Part shown: positions 48,437-56,572 of the stretch, one piece after another
Position numbering within the stretch: position 1 is the first letter of the stretch
Layout of the letters: each line of letters begins with the position of its first letter
Source: Lysobacteraceae bacterium
GTDB taxonomy: Bacteria > Pseudomonadota > Gammaproteobacteria > Xanthomonadales > Rhodanobacteraceae
Assembly (NCBI GenBank): GCA_004143945.1
Contig: SEHB01000001.1
Coordinates: 620,001 to 684,000 of the forward strand
Direction of reading: 5' to 3'
Length of the DNA: 64,000 nt
Position numbers and translations under genes: made by a program
The notes under the pieces: generated by a model
The model's database searches: none
The model's input: the letters and a program-made list of their open reading frames with translations, nothing else
Told to the model about the DNA's origin: nothing

Positions 48437-48628
48437 CGTCGACTCCGAGTCGATCTGGCATGCATGCGACGAACCGGCGCGGCCCGTATCGACACCGTGC
48501 ACGGGCTGCAGGGCCGATGCGCCGGTCGCGACCGCTCGCGGATCGGCCGTTCAGCCAACTCGCGCATCCGGCCCGCGCCGCGATGGCATAGTGGCAGTAC
48601 AGGGGCGTGGGCCCCGTGCAGGCCCGCA

Positions 48629-49816
48629 ATGACGGAAACCCTGTTCCTGCCGATCGACATCCCGACGCTCGCGGCGAGTCGCGCGTTGATGCAGATCATG
48701 CTCGCGGGCCTGCTGGCCTGGGTCGGCGCCGGACATGAGCAGGGCAAGGGCGCGCAGCTGTGGGCCGTCGGCTTCCTGCTCAACGGGATTTCGCTGTTCC
48801 TGTTCTCGATGCGCGTGCCCGCCGAGTGGGAATCCCTCGCGACCAGCGGCAACCATCTCGCGCTCGGCGCCGCGAGCGCCTGCTTCCTGCTGGGCTTTCG
48901 CGAATTCGGCCGCCAAAGTCGCCAGGCATGGATCGCGCTGCTGATGATCGCGATTCCCGCGGCCGGCCTGATCGCGTGGGAATACGCATGGCCGAATGCG
49001 CGCATGCGCGTGCTGACCACCGCATTCGCGCAGTTCCTGTTCCTGCTCGCTCTGCAAGCCAGCCTGCGCACGCCGCCGCGCCACGAGATCGAGCGCATCT
49101 ACCGGCGGCTGCGCGTGCTCGTACTGGTCTATGCGGCGGTGTTCGCGTGGTCCTACGCGAATATCGCGGGGCTGCTGCCGACCTCGGCGCGGCTCGAGAT
49201 CGGTTACCACCGCGTGCTGTTCAGCGTGGCCTCGCTGATGTTCATGCTCTCGCTCGCGGTCGCCTGCCTCGCACTGCAGTTCGCGATGCTCGCCGCGCGC
49301 AACGAGGATCTCGCGATGGTCGACTGGCTGACCGGCCTGCTCAACCGACGCGGATTCTTCCGCGCGGCCGAGCACGCCCACGGCTGGCGCGGCGGCGATG
49401 GCGCCGCGAGCGTCATCATGCTCGACATCGACCACTTCAAGCGCATCAACGACATGCACGGCCATGCTGCGGGCGACCGCGTGCTGCAGGCGCTCGGTGA
49501 TCGACTGCGCGAGCTCGCCGCGCCTTCCGACCTCGTCGCGCGGATGGGAGGCGAAGAGTTCTGCGTCGCGATGCCGGGCGCGCGGCGCGAGCAGGCGCTC
49601 GCACGCGCGGAAGCGGTGCTCGCGCATTGCCGTGCGACGACGGTCGCGGTCGATGGCGCGCAGATCCGCTTCACGTTGAGTGCCGGCGTCTGCGAAGCCA
49701 TGCCCACGCAATCCCTCGACGACGCACTCGCACAGGCCGATTCGGCGATGTATGCGGCCAAGCGCGACGGTCGCGATCGCACCTTCGCGGCAGGTGCGGC
49801 ACCGGCGATCGCTTGA
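48629..49816 (+). CDS. Membrane diguanylate cyclase (GGDEF)
   Basis: A 395-residue protein. Seven or so N-terminal membrane helices (residues 15-225) form a 7TM-like sensor, followed by a GGDEF domain with LTGLLNRRGFF, MLDIDHFKRINDMHGHAAGD and the active site RMGGEEF. The residues where the RxxD inhibitory site should stand (five residues before GGEEF) read APSD, so product inhibition is probably lost. No EAL domain is present. It should make c-di-GMP in response to a membrane or external signal. Confidence 0.92.
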   Translation: MTETLFLPIDIPTLAASRALMQIMLAGLLAWVGAGHEQGKGAQLWAVGFLLNGISLFLFSMRVPAEWESLATSGNHLALGAASACFLLGFREFGRQSRQAWIALLMIAIPAAGLIAWEYAWPNARMRVLTTAFAQFLFLLALQASLRTPPRHEIERIYRRLRVLVLVYAAVFAWSYANIAGLLPTSARLEIGYHRVLFSVASLMFMLSLAVACLALQFAMLAARNEDLAMVDWLTGLLNRRGFFRAAEHAHGWRGGDGAASVIMLDIDHFKRINDMHGHAAGDRVLQALGDRLRELAAPSDLVARMGGEEFCVAMPGARREQALARAEAVLAHCRATTVAVDGAQIRFTLSAGVCEAMPTQSLDDALAQADSAMYAAKRDGRDRTFAAGAAPAIA

Positions 49817-49897
49817 GCGAGACGGTCCAGATGCATCGATTATCCAGCGGTTCACGCGCCGCCGTACAAGAATGGCGTCCTGCCCGTTGCCACGGAT

Positions 49898-50404
49898 ATG
49901 CACATGTCGATCTTCTCGAGGCGTGAACAGGCACTCGGCCTCGCCGCCTGGCTCGTCGTCGTGTTCGTCGCTGCGGCGGCCGGCGCGATCGCGTCGGCGC
50001 AGTCACAGTCGTTCTATGCCGAACTCGTGCGCCCGGACTGGGCCCCGCCCGCGTCGGTGTTCGGGCCGGTCTGGACCCTGCTCTATGCGCTGATGGGGAT
50101 CGCCGCCTGGCTCGCTTGGCGCGAACGCGGCTTCGGCGGCGCGCGCAACGCGCTCTCGCTGTTCCTCGTGCAGCTCGTGCTCAACGCACTATGGAGCTGG
50201 TTGTTCTTCGCGTGGCGCCTCGGTGGCTGGGCGCTCGCCGACATCATCGTGCTGTGGCTGCTGATCGTCGCGACGCTGGTCGCGTTCTGGCGCATCAGGC
50301 CGCTCGCGGGCGTCCTGCTCGTTCCGTACCTCGCATGGGTCAGCTTCGCGGCCTTCCTCAACCATGCGGTGTGGCGACTCAATCCGGCCCTGCTCGGGTC
50401 CTGA
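49898..50404 (+). CDS. tspO: TspO/MBR family tryptophan-rich sensory protein
   Basis: A 168-residue protein with five membrane helices. Family motifs: FYAELVRPDWAPPASVFGPV, WTLLYALMGIAAWLAWR, NALWSWLFFAWR and PYLAWVSFAAFLNHAVWRLN. TspO binds porphyrins and can take part in tetrapyrrole breakdown or stress response. ATG 49898 or ATG 49904 may be the start. It is a single gene, 81 bases after the cyclase gene. Confidence 0.95.
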   Translation: MHMSIFSRREQALGLAAWLVVVFVAAAAGAIASAQSQSFYAELVRPDWAPPASVFGPVWTLLYALMGIAAWLAWRERGFGGARNALSLFLVQLVLNALWSWLFFAWRLGGWALADIIVLWLLIVATLVAFWRIRPLAGVLLVPYLAWVSFAAFLNHAVWRLNPALLGS

Positions 50405-50485
50405 TCGACGGTCGAACGTTCGGCTCCAGATCGCAGCGCGCCCGGGCCGAAGGGCCGGGCACCGGCTCGCAGGCGCGCGAACGCG

Positions 50486-50710
50486 TCATGCGGTCAGTCG
50501 ACCCACGATGCGTCTTACCCACGGAGCGACCAAGGTCACCGTCGGGAACGCGATCGGCCATGTGGTGATGCAGCTGCGCAGCCACTGCGCCGGGAATCCG
50601 GCATCGATGCCGTGGTTGATCGCAAGCACGAAGGCCGAGACGAGGCCGACCATGATCGCCGAAAGCAGTGCGCCGAACAGGATCGGTGCATGACGGGCGG
50701 GAATTCGCAT
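50486..50710 (-). CDS. DUF2798 small membrane protein
   Basis: A 74-residue protein with two membrane helices (LFGALLSAIMVGLVSAFVLA, TWPIAFPTVTLVAPWVRRIV) in the DUF2798 layout. AAGGAG precedes ATG 50710. It starts 40 bases after the DUF2938 gene ends, so the two form an operon under the MerR-type operator at 51291. Function unknown. Confidence 0.87.
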   Translation of the reverse strand: MRIPARHAPILFGALLSAIMVGLVSAFVLAINHGIDAGFPAQWLRSCITTWPIAFPTVTLVAPWVRRIVGRLTA

Positions 50711-50750
50711 CGCATGTTCTCCTTGGGGACGTGGAATGGGTGTGGAACGA

Positions 50751-51242
50751 TCACGACAGCCGAAGCAGGTGGAGCAGCCAGCCGCTCGCGTAGAGCCCGA
50801 CGCCGAACACCGCGTGCGTGACGAGGCTCTGCATGCGCGCAGCCGCCGGATTCGGCGTGCGGCTCGCGGCGAACCCCGCGCCCATGGCGGGTTGCATCAC
50901 GAGGAATGGCGCCGCGACGGTCGCGACGCCGACGAGCAAAGCGGGCGCGAGCGTCGGCTGTCGCATCCACGCGGGCCCGGCGATCGCGAGCAGCAAGGCC
51001 GCGAACAGCATGCCGATCGCGTAGTGCGCGATCCAGCCGATCGCGCGTTCGCCACGCACCGGCGCCGCCGCCTTGATCGACGCATGCCGCAGCCGCCCGC
51101 GCGCACTCCACGCGAACCAGCGTCCGACCAGGCCCCAGTCCGGCAATGCGATGCGCGCGACGCGCCTGCGCGCGAGCGCCCAGAGATCGGTCAGTGCCGT
51201 GGCGCCTGCGCCGAGCGCGAGCACGTACGCCAAATGGTCCAT
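50751..51242 (-). CDS. DUF2938 membrane protein
   Basis: A 163-residue protein with four or so membrane helices and DUF2938 wording (ALTDLWALARRR, LPDWGLVGRWFAW, GWIAHYAIGMLFAALLL, PFLVMQPAMGAGFAASRTPN). ATG 51242 has a strong GAGGAGG; an upstream ATG (51284) is unlikely. It is divergent from the merR-family gene across an operator dyad and heads a two-gene operon with the DUF2798 gene. Confidence 0.87.
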   Translation of the reverse strand: MDHLAYVLALGAGATALTDLWALARRRVARIALPDWGLVGRWFAWSARGRLRHASIKAAAPVRGERAIGWIAHYAIGMLFAALLLAIAGPAWMRQPTLAPALLVGVATVAAPFLVMQPAMGAGFAASRTPNPAAARMQSLVTHAVFGVGLYASGWLLHLLRLS

Positions 51243-51290
51243 CCAGTCCTCCTCGAATTGCCGCGTCGACCGCGTGGCGTGCACAATGCC

Positions 51291-51310
51291 ACTTCAAGTC
51301 GACTTCAAGT
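51291..51310. promoter_or_regulatory. MerR-type operator between divergent genes
   Basis: ACTTCAAGTCGACTTCAAGT is a 20-base dyad in which all but one symmetric pair match; it can also be read as a tandem repeat. On the minus strand it sits between a TTGACT -35 and a weak CATTGT -10 spaced 19 bases apart, the stretched spacing used by MerR-family activators. It lies between the MerR-family gene and the DUF2938 gene. Confidence 0.8.
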
Positions 51311-51322
51311 CAAGGGGTGGCG

Positions 51323-51802
51323 ATGGACATCGTCGAAGTCGCGCGACGCGCCGGCCTGCCTGCGTCGACGCTGCGCTACTACGAGCAGAAGGGTCTGATC
51401 ACGTCGATCGGCCGGCATGGCCTGCGACGCGTGTTCGACGCTGGCGTGCTCGAGCGGCTCGCACTGATCGCGCTCGGCCGCGCGGCGGGATTTTCACTCG
51501 ACGAGGTCGCGGCGATGTTCACGCCCGATGGTCGCCCGCGCATCGACCGCCGCAAGCTCGCGACGCGCGCGAAGCAGCTCGACCTCAAGATCCAAAGACT
51601 CGTGGCGCTGCGCGACGGCCTCGCGCATGCGGCCGTGTGTCCTGCGCCGAGTCACCTGCAGTGCCCGACGTTCCGGCGCCTTCTGCAAGGCGCGGCTTCC
51701 GCGAGACCCGCAGGGCGCGCCAAGCCCCGCCCCGAGCCACCGGCTGCGCGATCGCACAAAGGTTCGACGCGGCGCCGTGCAGGCGCGACCGGACACGCCT
51801 GA
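51323..51802 (+). CDS. MerR-family transcription regulator
   Basis: A 159-residue regulator. The N-terminal winged helix reads DIVEVARRAGLPASTLRYYE and GLRRVFDAGVLERLALI, followed by the dimerisation coiled coil (RRKLATRAKQLDLKIQRLVA). After it come two Cys (VCPAPSHLQCPTF), which may bind a metal or sense redox state, and a basic tail. AAGGGG precedes ATG 51323. It probably controls the divergent DUF2938-DUF2798 operon through the 51291-51310 dyad. Confidence 0.9.
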   Translation: MDIVEVARRAGLPASTLRYYEQKGLITSIGRHGLRRVFDAGVLERLALIALGRAAGFSLDEVAAMFTPDGRPRIDRRKLATRAKQLDLKIQRLVALRDGLAHAAVCPAPSHLQCPTFRRLLQGAASARPAGRAKPRPEPPAARSHKGSTRRRAGATGHA

Positions 51803-51819
51803 ACGCAAAGGAGGGATGG

Positions 51820-52213
51820 ATGCGCAAGAACCAGGGCAGCGAAGACGTCGATGCGTTCATGCAGGCGCTCGATCACCCGCACAAACCCGCCATCGAGGCG
51901 CTGCGCCGCGCCGTGGCGGCGGCCGATTCTTCGATTCGCGAAGGCGTCAAATGGAACGCACCGAGTTTCCGGACGGGAGAGTGGTTCGGCACGACCCACC
52001 TGCGTTCGAAATCCGGCATCGCGCTGATCCTGCATTTCGGCGCGAAGGCGCGCGGTGGCCGCGCCGGCGATCGAGGATCCTGCCGGCGTGCTCGAGTGGC
52101 TGGGCAAGGATCGCGCGATGATCCGTTTTGCGGACGCCGATGCAGTCGATGCGAATCGAGCGGTGCTCGCCCGGATCATTGCGCAATGGTTGCCTCACGT
52201 GCCCGGGCGCTGA
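51820..52213 (+). pseudogene. DUF1801 gene with a frameshift
   Basis: Homology to DUF1801 is split over two frames. From ATG 51820 (AAGGAGG upstream) the first frame reads SEDVDAFMQALDHPHKPAIE and SGIALILHFGAKAR. From about 52060 the family continues one frame over: PAIEDPAGVLEWLGKDRAMI, RFADADAVDANRAVLARIIA, stopping at 52211-52213. A single-base gain or loss around 52040-52066, in a GC run, explains it. This is either a real broken gene or a sequencing error. Together the parts give the full normal length of about 130 residues. Confidence 0.85.
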
Positions 52214-52310
52214 GCGCGGCCTCCCGGTCGACCTGCAACGGCAACGCACGCAGCACGGGCAGCCGATCGTCGCGCGGAAACAGGCAGCGCCCGCTGGCCG
52301 GCCGTCGGGC

Positions 52311-52988
52311 CTACGAGAGCATGCGCAGCAAGGCGTTCGCGGCTTCGGTCGACGAGGCCGGGTTCTGTCCGGTCACGAGCAGTCCGTCGGTGACGACGTG
52401 CGGCTGGAAGTCGGGTTTGCTCGAATACAGACCGCCGTGCTCCCTCAGCATCTGCTCGACACTGAACGGCACGTCGTCGACCAGTCCCACGGCCGCCTCC
52501 TCGCTGTCGGAAAATCCGGTCACGTTCTTGCCGCGCACGAGCGGCAAACCGAACGGTCCGCGCGCGTCGCGCAATGCGGCGAGGCCGTGGCAGACCGCGC
52601 CCACCGGCTTGCCCGCGGCGTATGCATGCTCGACCAGGTGCTGCGAAATCGTGTCGCCGGCGAGATCCCACAGCGGCCCGTGCCCGCCCGGATAGAACAC
52701 CGCATCGAACGCATGGCCCGCGACTTCGGCGAGCCGGTGCGTGTGCGCGAGCGCGCCTTGGGCGGGCGCATCCGCCGCGAAACGCCGCGTCGCCTCGGTC
52801 TGCGCGGCGTCGTCGTTGCTGCGTGGATCGATCGGTGGTTGCCCGCCCTTCGGGGAAGCCAGCACCACCTCGGCGCCGGCGTCCCTGAACGCGTAATACG
52901 GCGCCGCGAATTCCTCGAGCCACATGCCGGTCTTGTGTCCCGTATCGCCGAGCTCTCCATGCGAGGTCAGCACCATCAGGATCTTCAT
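52311..52988 (-). CDS. DJ-1/PfpI family protein (Hsp31/glyoxalase III-like)
   Basis: A 225-residue protein. Catalytic Cys133 and His134 lie in GAVCHGLAAL at the nucleophile elbow, with Glu26 in MWLEEFAAPYYAF. Further family segments are EVVLASPKGGQPPIDP, FYPGGHGPLWDL and TGQNPASSTEAANALL. This wording is that of the class I glutamine amidotransferase-like proteins that detoxify methylglyoxal or act as chaperones. GGAGGGG precedes ATG 52988. Confidence 0.9.
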   Translation of the reverse strand: MKILMVLTSHGELGDTGHKTGMWLEEFAAPYYAFRDAGAEVVLASPKGGQPPIDPRSNDDAAQTEATRRFAADAPAQGALAHTHRLAEVAGHAFDAVFYPGGHGPLWDLAGDTISQHLVEHAYAAGKPVGAVCHGLAALRDARGPFGLPLVRGKNVTGFSDSEEAAVGLVDDVPFSVEQMLREHGGLYSSKPDFQPHVVTDGLLVTGQNPASSTEAANALLRMLS

Positions 52989-53060
52989 CGCACCCCTCCG
53001 CGTTCGTCGGCCTGCATCCCTCCCGATATGCAGCCGCCGGGTCGCGATGACAAGGTGCAG

Positions 53061-53714
53061 TCAAACGCCGGCGAGCGGGCGCAGCCCGAGCTGGCGGTCA
53101 TGCAGGCGCGCCAGCGCGAGCTGCGCGAGGATCGAACCGCACAGCGCGAGGAACATGTCCCACTGCGTGTCCCAGACGTCTCCCTGGGTCGCGAGGTAGG
53201 CATCCGCGTCGCCGCCCATGACCAGCGCTGCCCACCATTCGATGAACTCGAAGAATGCGCTGAAGCTCAGGCACGCGGCGCAGACGAGGTAGAACAGCCA
53301 GCCACCCGGGGGCAGCGGTGTCAGGCGCAGCAGCAGTTCGCGCGCGAGGATCGCCGGCACGAACCCCTGTGCGAAATGCCCGAGGCGGTCGTAGTGGTTG
53401 CGCGCGAAGCCGAACACGTCGCGCGCCCAGTCGCCGAGCGGCGTCTCGGCGTAGGTGTACTGCCCGCCGTAGACGAGGATCACCGCATGCACGGCGAGCA
53501 GCCAGTACAGCAGCCGCGTCAGCGGAAATCGCCGGCGCGTGGCGACCAGCAGCGGGATGCCCGCGAGCACCCAGGCGATTTCCATGAGCCAGGTCATGCG
53601 ATCGTTCGGTGCGATCGCCGACCACGCGAGCACGCCGCCGACGATCGCGAGCAGGACCGTCGCCTCCGCGCGCCCGATGCCGACCGCGGGTGCACGGCCC
53701 TTCGATTCGTCCAT
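53061..53714 (-). CDS. DUF2238 inner-membrane protein (YjdF-like)
   Basis: A 217-residue protein with six or so membrane helices. DUF2238 features: YGGQYTYAETPLGDWARDVF, RNHYDRLGHFAQGFVPAILA, FFEFIEWWAALVMG and ATQGDVWDTQWDMFLALCGS. The repeated acidic and His residues in the membrane are typical of the family; its function is unknown. AAGGAG fixes ATG 53714. Confidence 0.9.
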   Translation of the reverse strand: MDESKGRAPAVGIGRAEATVLLAIVGGVLAWSAIAPNDRMTWLMEIAWVLAGIPLLVATRRRFPLTRLLYWLLAVHAVILVYGGQYTYAETPLGDWARDVFGFARNHYDRLGHFAQGFVPAILARELLLRLTPLPPGGWLFYLVCAACLSFSAFFEFIEWWAALVMGGDADAYLATQGDVWDTQWDMFLALCGSILAQLALARLHDRQLGLRPLAGV

Positions 53715-53890
53715 CGCGATCTCCTTCGTGCACTGCGTCATGCGGCGCGACCTTAGCGCAAACCCGGATCCAGCGGCGGCGAAACCGCGATCGCATGCGC
53801 GGCTCATGGAAACCGAATGCCGGTGAGGGCCCACGCGCGCAAGCTGACTGCACGCCGTCGCGCGCCGCGCGGCCAGCAACGGAGGACGAC

Positions 53891-55615
53891 ATGAACGGCA
53901 TCCTGCGCGTGATCGCGATCGCCGCCTGCTGTGTGCAGGCGAGCCTGGCCCATGGAGGCGGGGGATTCGAGGCGACCGGTGAAATGAACGTGCCGCGCTC
54001 GCACCAGGGCGCCGCGCTGCTGCCCGACGGGCGCGTGCTGGAGGTCGGCGGGATCGCCGGCACCGGCAACGTCGTCGGAAGTGCGGAATTCTACGACCCC
54101 GCGACCGGCGCGTTCACGCCCACCGGCAGCCTCGCCGATGCACGCATGCGCCCGACCACGGTGGCGCTCATGGATGGACGCGTACTCGTGGCCGGCGGGC
54201 GCGGCGGCAACCAGGGCGACACGATCTTCGCGAGCGCGGAAATCTACGATCCGGCGACCGGCCAATTCACGCCGACCGGCAGCATGACCGAACCGCGCTA
54301 CGTCACCGCGGTCGCGCGCCTCGACGATGGCCGCGTGCTGTTCGCGGGCGGCTTCAACTTCACCACCGACACGCTCGCGAGTGCCGAAGTCTACGACCCG
54401 GCAACGGGCACCTTCAGCCCGACCGGCCCGCTCTCCGCACCGCGCGATCCCGGCGGACGCGCCGCCAAGCTCGCCGACGGTCGCGTGCTCATCGCAGGAG
54501 GCTACGACGACTCGGGCGCGCTCGGTACGGCCGAAGTCTACGATCCGACCACCGGCCAGTTCACGCTGACCGGCAGCCTGACCGAACCGCGTGGCGACCA
54601 CGCGATCGCGACGCTCGCCGATGGGCGCGTGCTGGTCGTCGGCGGACTCGGCAACACGAGCTATCTCGCGCAAGCCGAACTCTACGATCCCGCGAGCGGT
54701 ACCTTCTCGCCGACCGGCAGCCTCGCGCACGTGCGCGCGAATCCGACCGCGACCCTGCTCGCCGACGGCCGCGTGCTCGTCGCCGGTGGCAACGGCAACG
54801 TGACGGGCGACCCCAACATCGCGCCCGCCGAGGTCTACGACCCTGCGAGCGGAACCTTCAGCGACGTCGGCGACCTCATCACCCCGAGCATGAGCGGCAC
54901 CGCGGTGCGCCTGGCCGATGGCCGCGTGCTGCTCGCGGGCGGCTGGGCCGGCGTCGAGGACATGCCGACCGCACACGCGGAACTGTTCGTCGCCGGAGCC
55001 GGCGACGACCGCATCTTCCGCGACGGCTTCGAGCTGCCGCAGGTCGATCCCGTGCTCGTGACCTACGACGATCTGGCCGAAAGTTTCCTCGGCACGTCCT
55101 TCACGCACGAAGGCATCACCTACCGCGACTGCAACGGCATCGGCGGCGTGTTCCCCGACGGCAGCACGTTCGAGCCGGCCGACGTCGGCGACCAGTTCAT
55201 CATCGAGAACGCGACGCTGTTCTGGAACGACTTCCCCGACTTCGGCAGCGCACCGAACACGCTGACCTTCGGCACCAGCTACGTGGTCGGCGACAACCTC
55301 TCGATCGGCGCGCTCGTTCGCGCGACGATGGAACTCGATGCGCCCGCGCGCGCAGCCAGCGTCCAGCTCGCCTACTACGAGAACGGTCCCTGGGGTGGCA
55401 TCGAGATCCACCTCGATGCGCTGTCGGGCGACGCCGTCGTCGACAGCGACGTACTGACGATCGCTGGCGGCGGGGACCGCGACAACCCGGCGGTCGCGAC
55501 GCTCGCGGTCGATGGCGTGGTGTTCGACACCCTGCGCCTCCATGCGACCTGGCAAGGCCAGCCGACCGCGCCACGCGTGATGATCGACAACCTTCAACTG
55601 ACGCCGCTGCGTTGA
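53891..55615 (+). CDS. Secreted Kelch-propeller protein with shared C-terminal domain
   Basis: A 574-residue exported protein (signal peptide MNGILRVIAIAACCVQASLA). Residues 25-370 are six or seven Kelch repeats (DGRVLVAGG, SAEIYDPATGQFTPTGSM), predicted to form a propeller. The motif DRIFRDGFELP at residues 373-383 joins it to a C-terminal domain of about 185 residues. That domain is highly similar to the end of the LVIVD protein at 35779-38331 ([41 protein letters not shown]). GGAGG precedes the ATG. The composite repeat lies just after the stop. Function unknown, likely extracellular. Confidence 0.87.
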   Translation: MNGILRVIAIAACCVQASLAHGGGGFEATGEMNVPRSHQGAALLPDGRVLEVGGIAGTGNVVGSAEFYDPATGAFTPTGSLADARMRPTTVALMDGRVLVAGGRGGNQGDTIFASAEIYDPATGQFTPTGSMTEPRYVTAVARLDDGRVLFAGGFNFTTDTLASAEVYDPATGTFSPTGPLSAPRDPGGRAAKLADGRVLIAGGYDDSGALGTAEVYDPTTGQFTLTGSLTEPRGDHAIATLADGRVLVVGGLGNTSYLAQAELYDPASGTFSPTGSLAHVRANPTATLLADGRVLVAGGNGNVTGDPNIAPAEVYDPASGTFSDVGDLITPSMSGTAVRLADGRVLLAGGWAGVEDMPTAHAELFVAGAGDDRIFRDGFELPQVDPVLVTYDDLAESFLGTSFTHEGITYRDCNGIGGVFPDGSTFEPADVGDQFIIENATLFWNDFPDFGSAPNTLTFGTSYVVGDNLSIGALVRATMELDAPARAASVQLAYYENGPWGGIEIHLDALSGDAVVDSDVLTIAGGGDRDNPAVATLAVDGVVFDTLRLHATWQGQPTAPRVMIDNLQLTPLR

Positions 55616-55651
55616 GGCGTGGTGCCGTGCTGCGATTCCCTTCTGCCGTCC

Positions 55652-55865
55652 CCTTCTCCCACTCGCGGGAGAAGGGGCCCCGCAGGGGCGGATGAGGGAA
55701 GCTCCTGATCTTCGATCACGCCACGAAGATCAAGATCAAGGGCAGCCCCCTTCTGCCGCTGCGCGGCATCTTCCCCCGCAAGCGGGGGAAGCAGGAGCGC
55801 GGGTGCTGCCGTTCCCTTCTCCCGCTCGCGGGAGAAGGTGCCCCGCAGGGGCGGATGAGGGGGCG
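55652..55865. repeat. Intergenic composite palindrome element, copy 2
   Basis: Palindrome B (55652-55675), a spacer with GGGGCGGATGAGGG and AAGATCAAGATCAAG, and palindrome A (CTTCCCCCGCAAGCGGGGGAAG, 55770-55791). A second palindrome B with its GCGGATGAGGG flank follows at 55815-55861. In reverse complement the first part matches the element at 35579-35723 in order and wording. It fills most of the gap between the Kelch gene and lexA (55616-55921), which holds no gene. Confidence 0.87.
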
Positions 55866-55893
55866 CTTTCGACTTCCCGCGAGCACTTGCGGA

Positions 55894-55914
55894 TACGTAC
55901 GTATGTACGTACAT
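55894..55914. promoter_or_regulatory. GTAC-type LexA operator in front of lexA
   Basis: TACGTACGTATGTACGTACAT contains three GTAC half-sites. Two are spaced by four bases (GTAC-GTAT-GTAC), as in the TGTAC-N4-GTACA boxes of Xanthomonad LexA2, and ATGTACGTACAT is itself a perfect palindrome. It ends seven bases before the lexA start codon. LexA bound here would repress its own operon with imuA, imuB and dnaE2 until DNA damage. Confidence 0.82.
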
Positions 55915-55921
55915 TCGCCCC

Positions 55922-56557
55922 ATGGACGACCCCCGCCTCACTGCCAACCAGCAACGCGTGCTCGACTGCATCCGACGCCATCTGGAGCTGCACGGCGCCG
56001 CGCCGACCCTGCGTGAAATCTCGGAAAATCTTGGGCTTGCAAGTCATAGCTCAGCGCAGGATTATGTAGAGGCGCTGGTCCGCAAGGGCGTGCTCGAACG
56101 CCTTCCGCATCACCGAGGCCTGCGCCTCCCGCTTCGTTCGCGGGCGCCGGCGGCAACCTGGCTCCCCCTCGTCGGCCGGGTTGCCGCCGGCAGCCCCCTT
56201 CTCGCCACCGAGAACATCGAAGGCCACCATGGCGTCGACCCGGAGCTGTTCCGTCCGCGCGCCGATTACCTGCTGCGCGTGGTCGGCTGGAGCATGCGCG
56301 ATGCGGGCATTCTCGACGGCGACCTGATCGCCGTGCATCGCACCGAAGTGGCCGACGACGGCCGCATCGTGGTCGCGCGCGTCGACGACGAAGTCACGGT
56401 CAAGCGCCTCGAACGACGCGCCGGGCGCGTGCGCCTGCTGCCCGCCAATCCCGAATTCGCGCCGATCGAAGTGGATCCCGATCGACAGGCGCTCGCGATC
56501 GAGGGCCTCTACGTCGGATTGATCCGACCCGCCGGTTTTTCCCCGAAACATCGATGA
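55922..56557 (+). CDS. lexA: LexA repressor (LexA2-type, mutagenesis operon)
   Basis: A 211-residue SOS repressor. The N-terminal winged helix reads LTANQQRVLDCIRRHLE and APTLREISENLGLASHSSAQ. The self-cleavage site is Ala89-Gly90 in VGRVAAGSPL. Catalytic Ser124 lies in VVGWSMRDAGILDGD and Lys161 in VDDEVTVKRLE. Its recognition helix differs from that of E. coli LexA, in line with the GTAC-type operator upstream. It heads the imuA-imuB-dnaE2 cassette, 15 bases before imuA. Confidence 0.95.
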   Translation: MDDPRLTANQQRVLDCIRRHLELHGAAPTLREISENLGLASHSSAQDYVEALVRKGVLERLPHHRGLRLPLRSRAPAATWLPLVGRVAAGSPLLATENIEGHHGVDPELFRPRADYLLRVVGWSMRDAGILDGDLIAVHRTEVADDGRIVVARVDDEVTVKRLERRAGRVRLLPANPEFAPIEVDPDRQALAIEGLYVGLIRPAGFSPKHR

Positions 56558-56572
56558 CAAGGATGCAGTGCG

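Noticed and set aside
55646-55862. Possible CRISPR-like array from repeated short palindromes
   Set aside because: The units differ in kind (A and B palindromes), spacing is irregular, there are no unique spacers of equal length and no cas genes.
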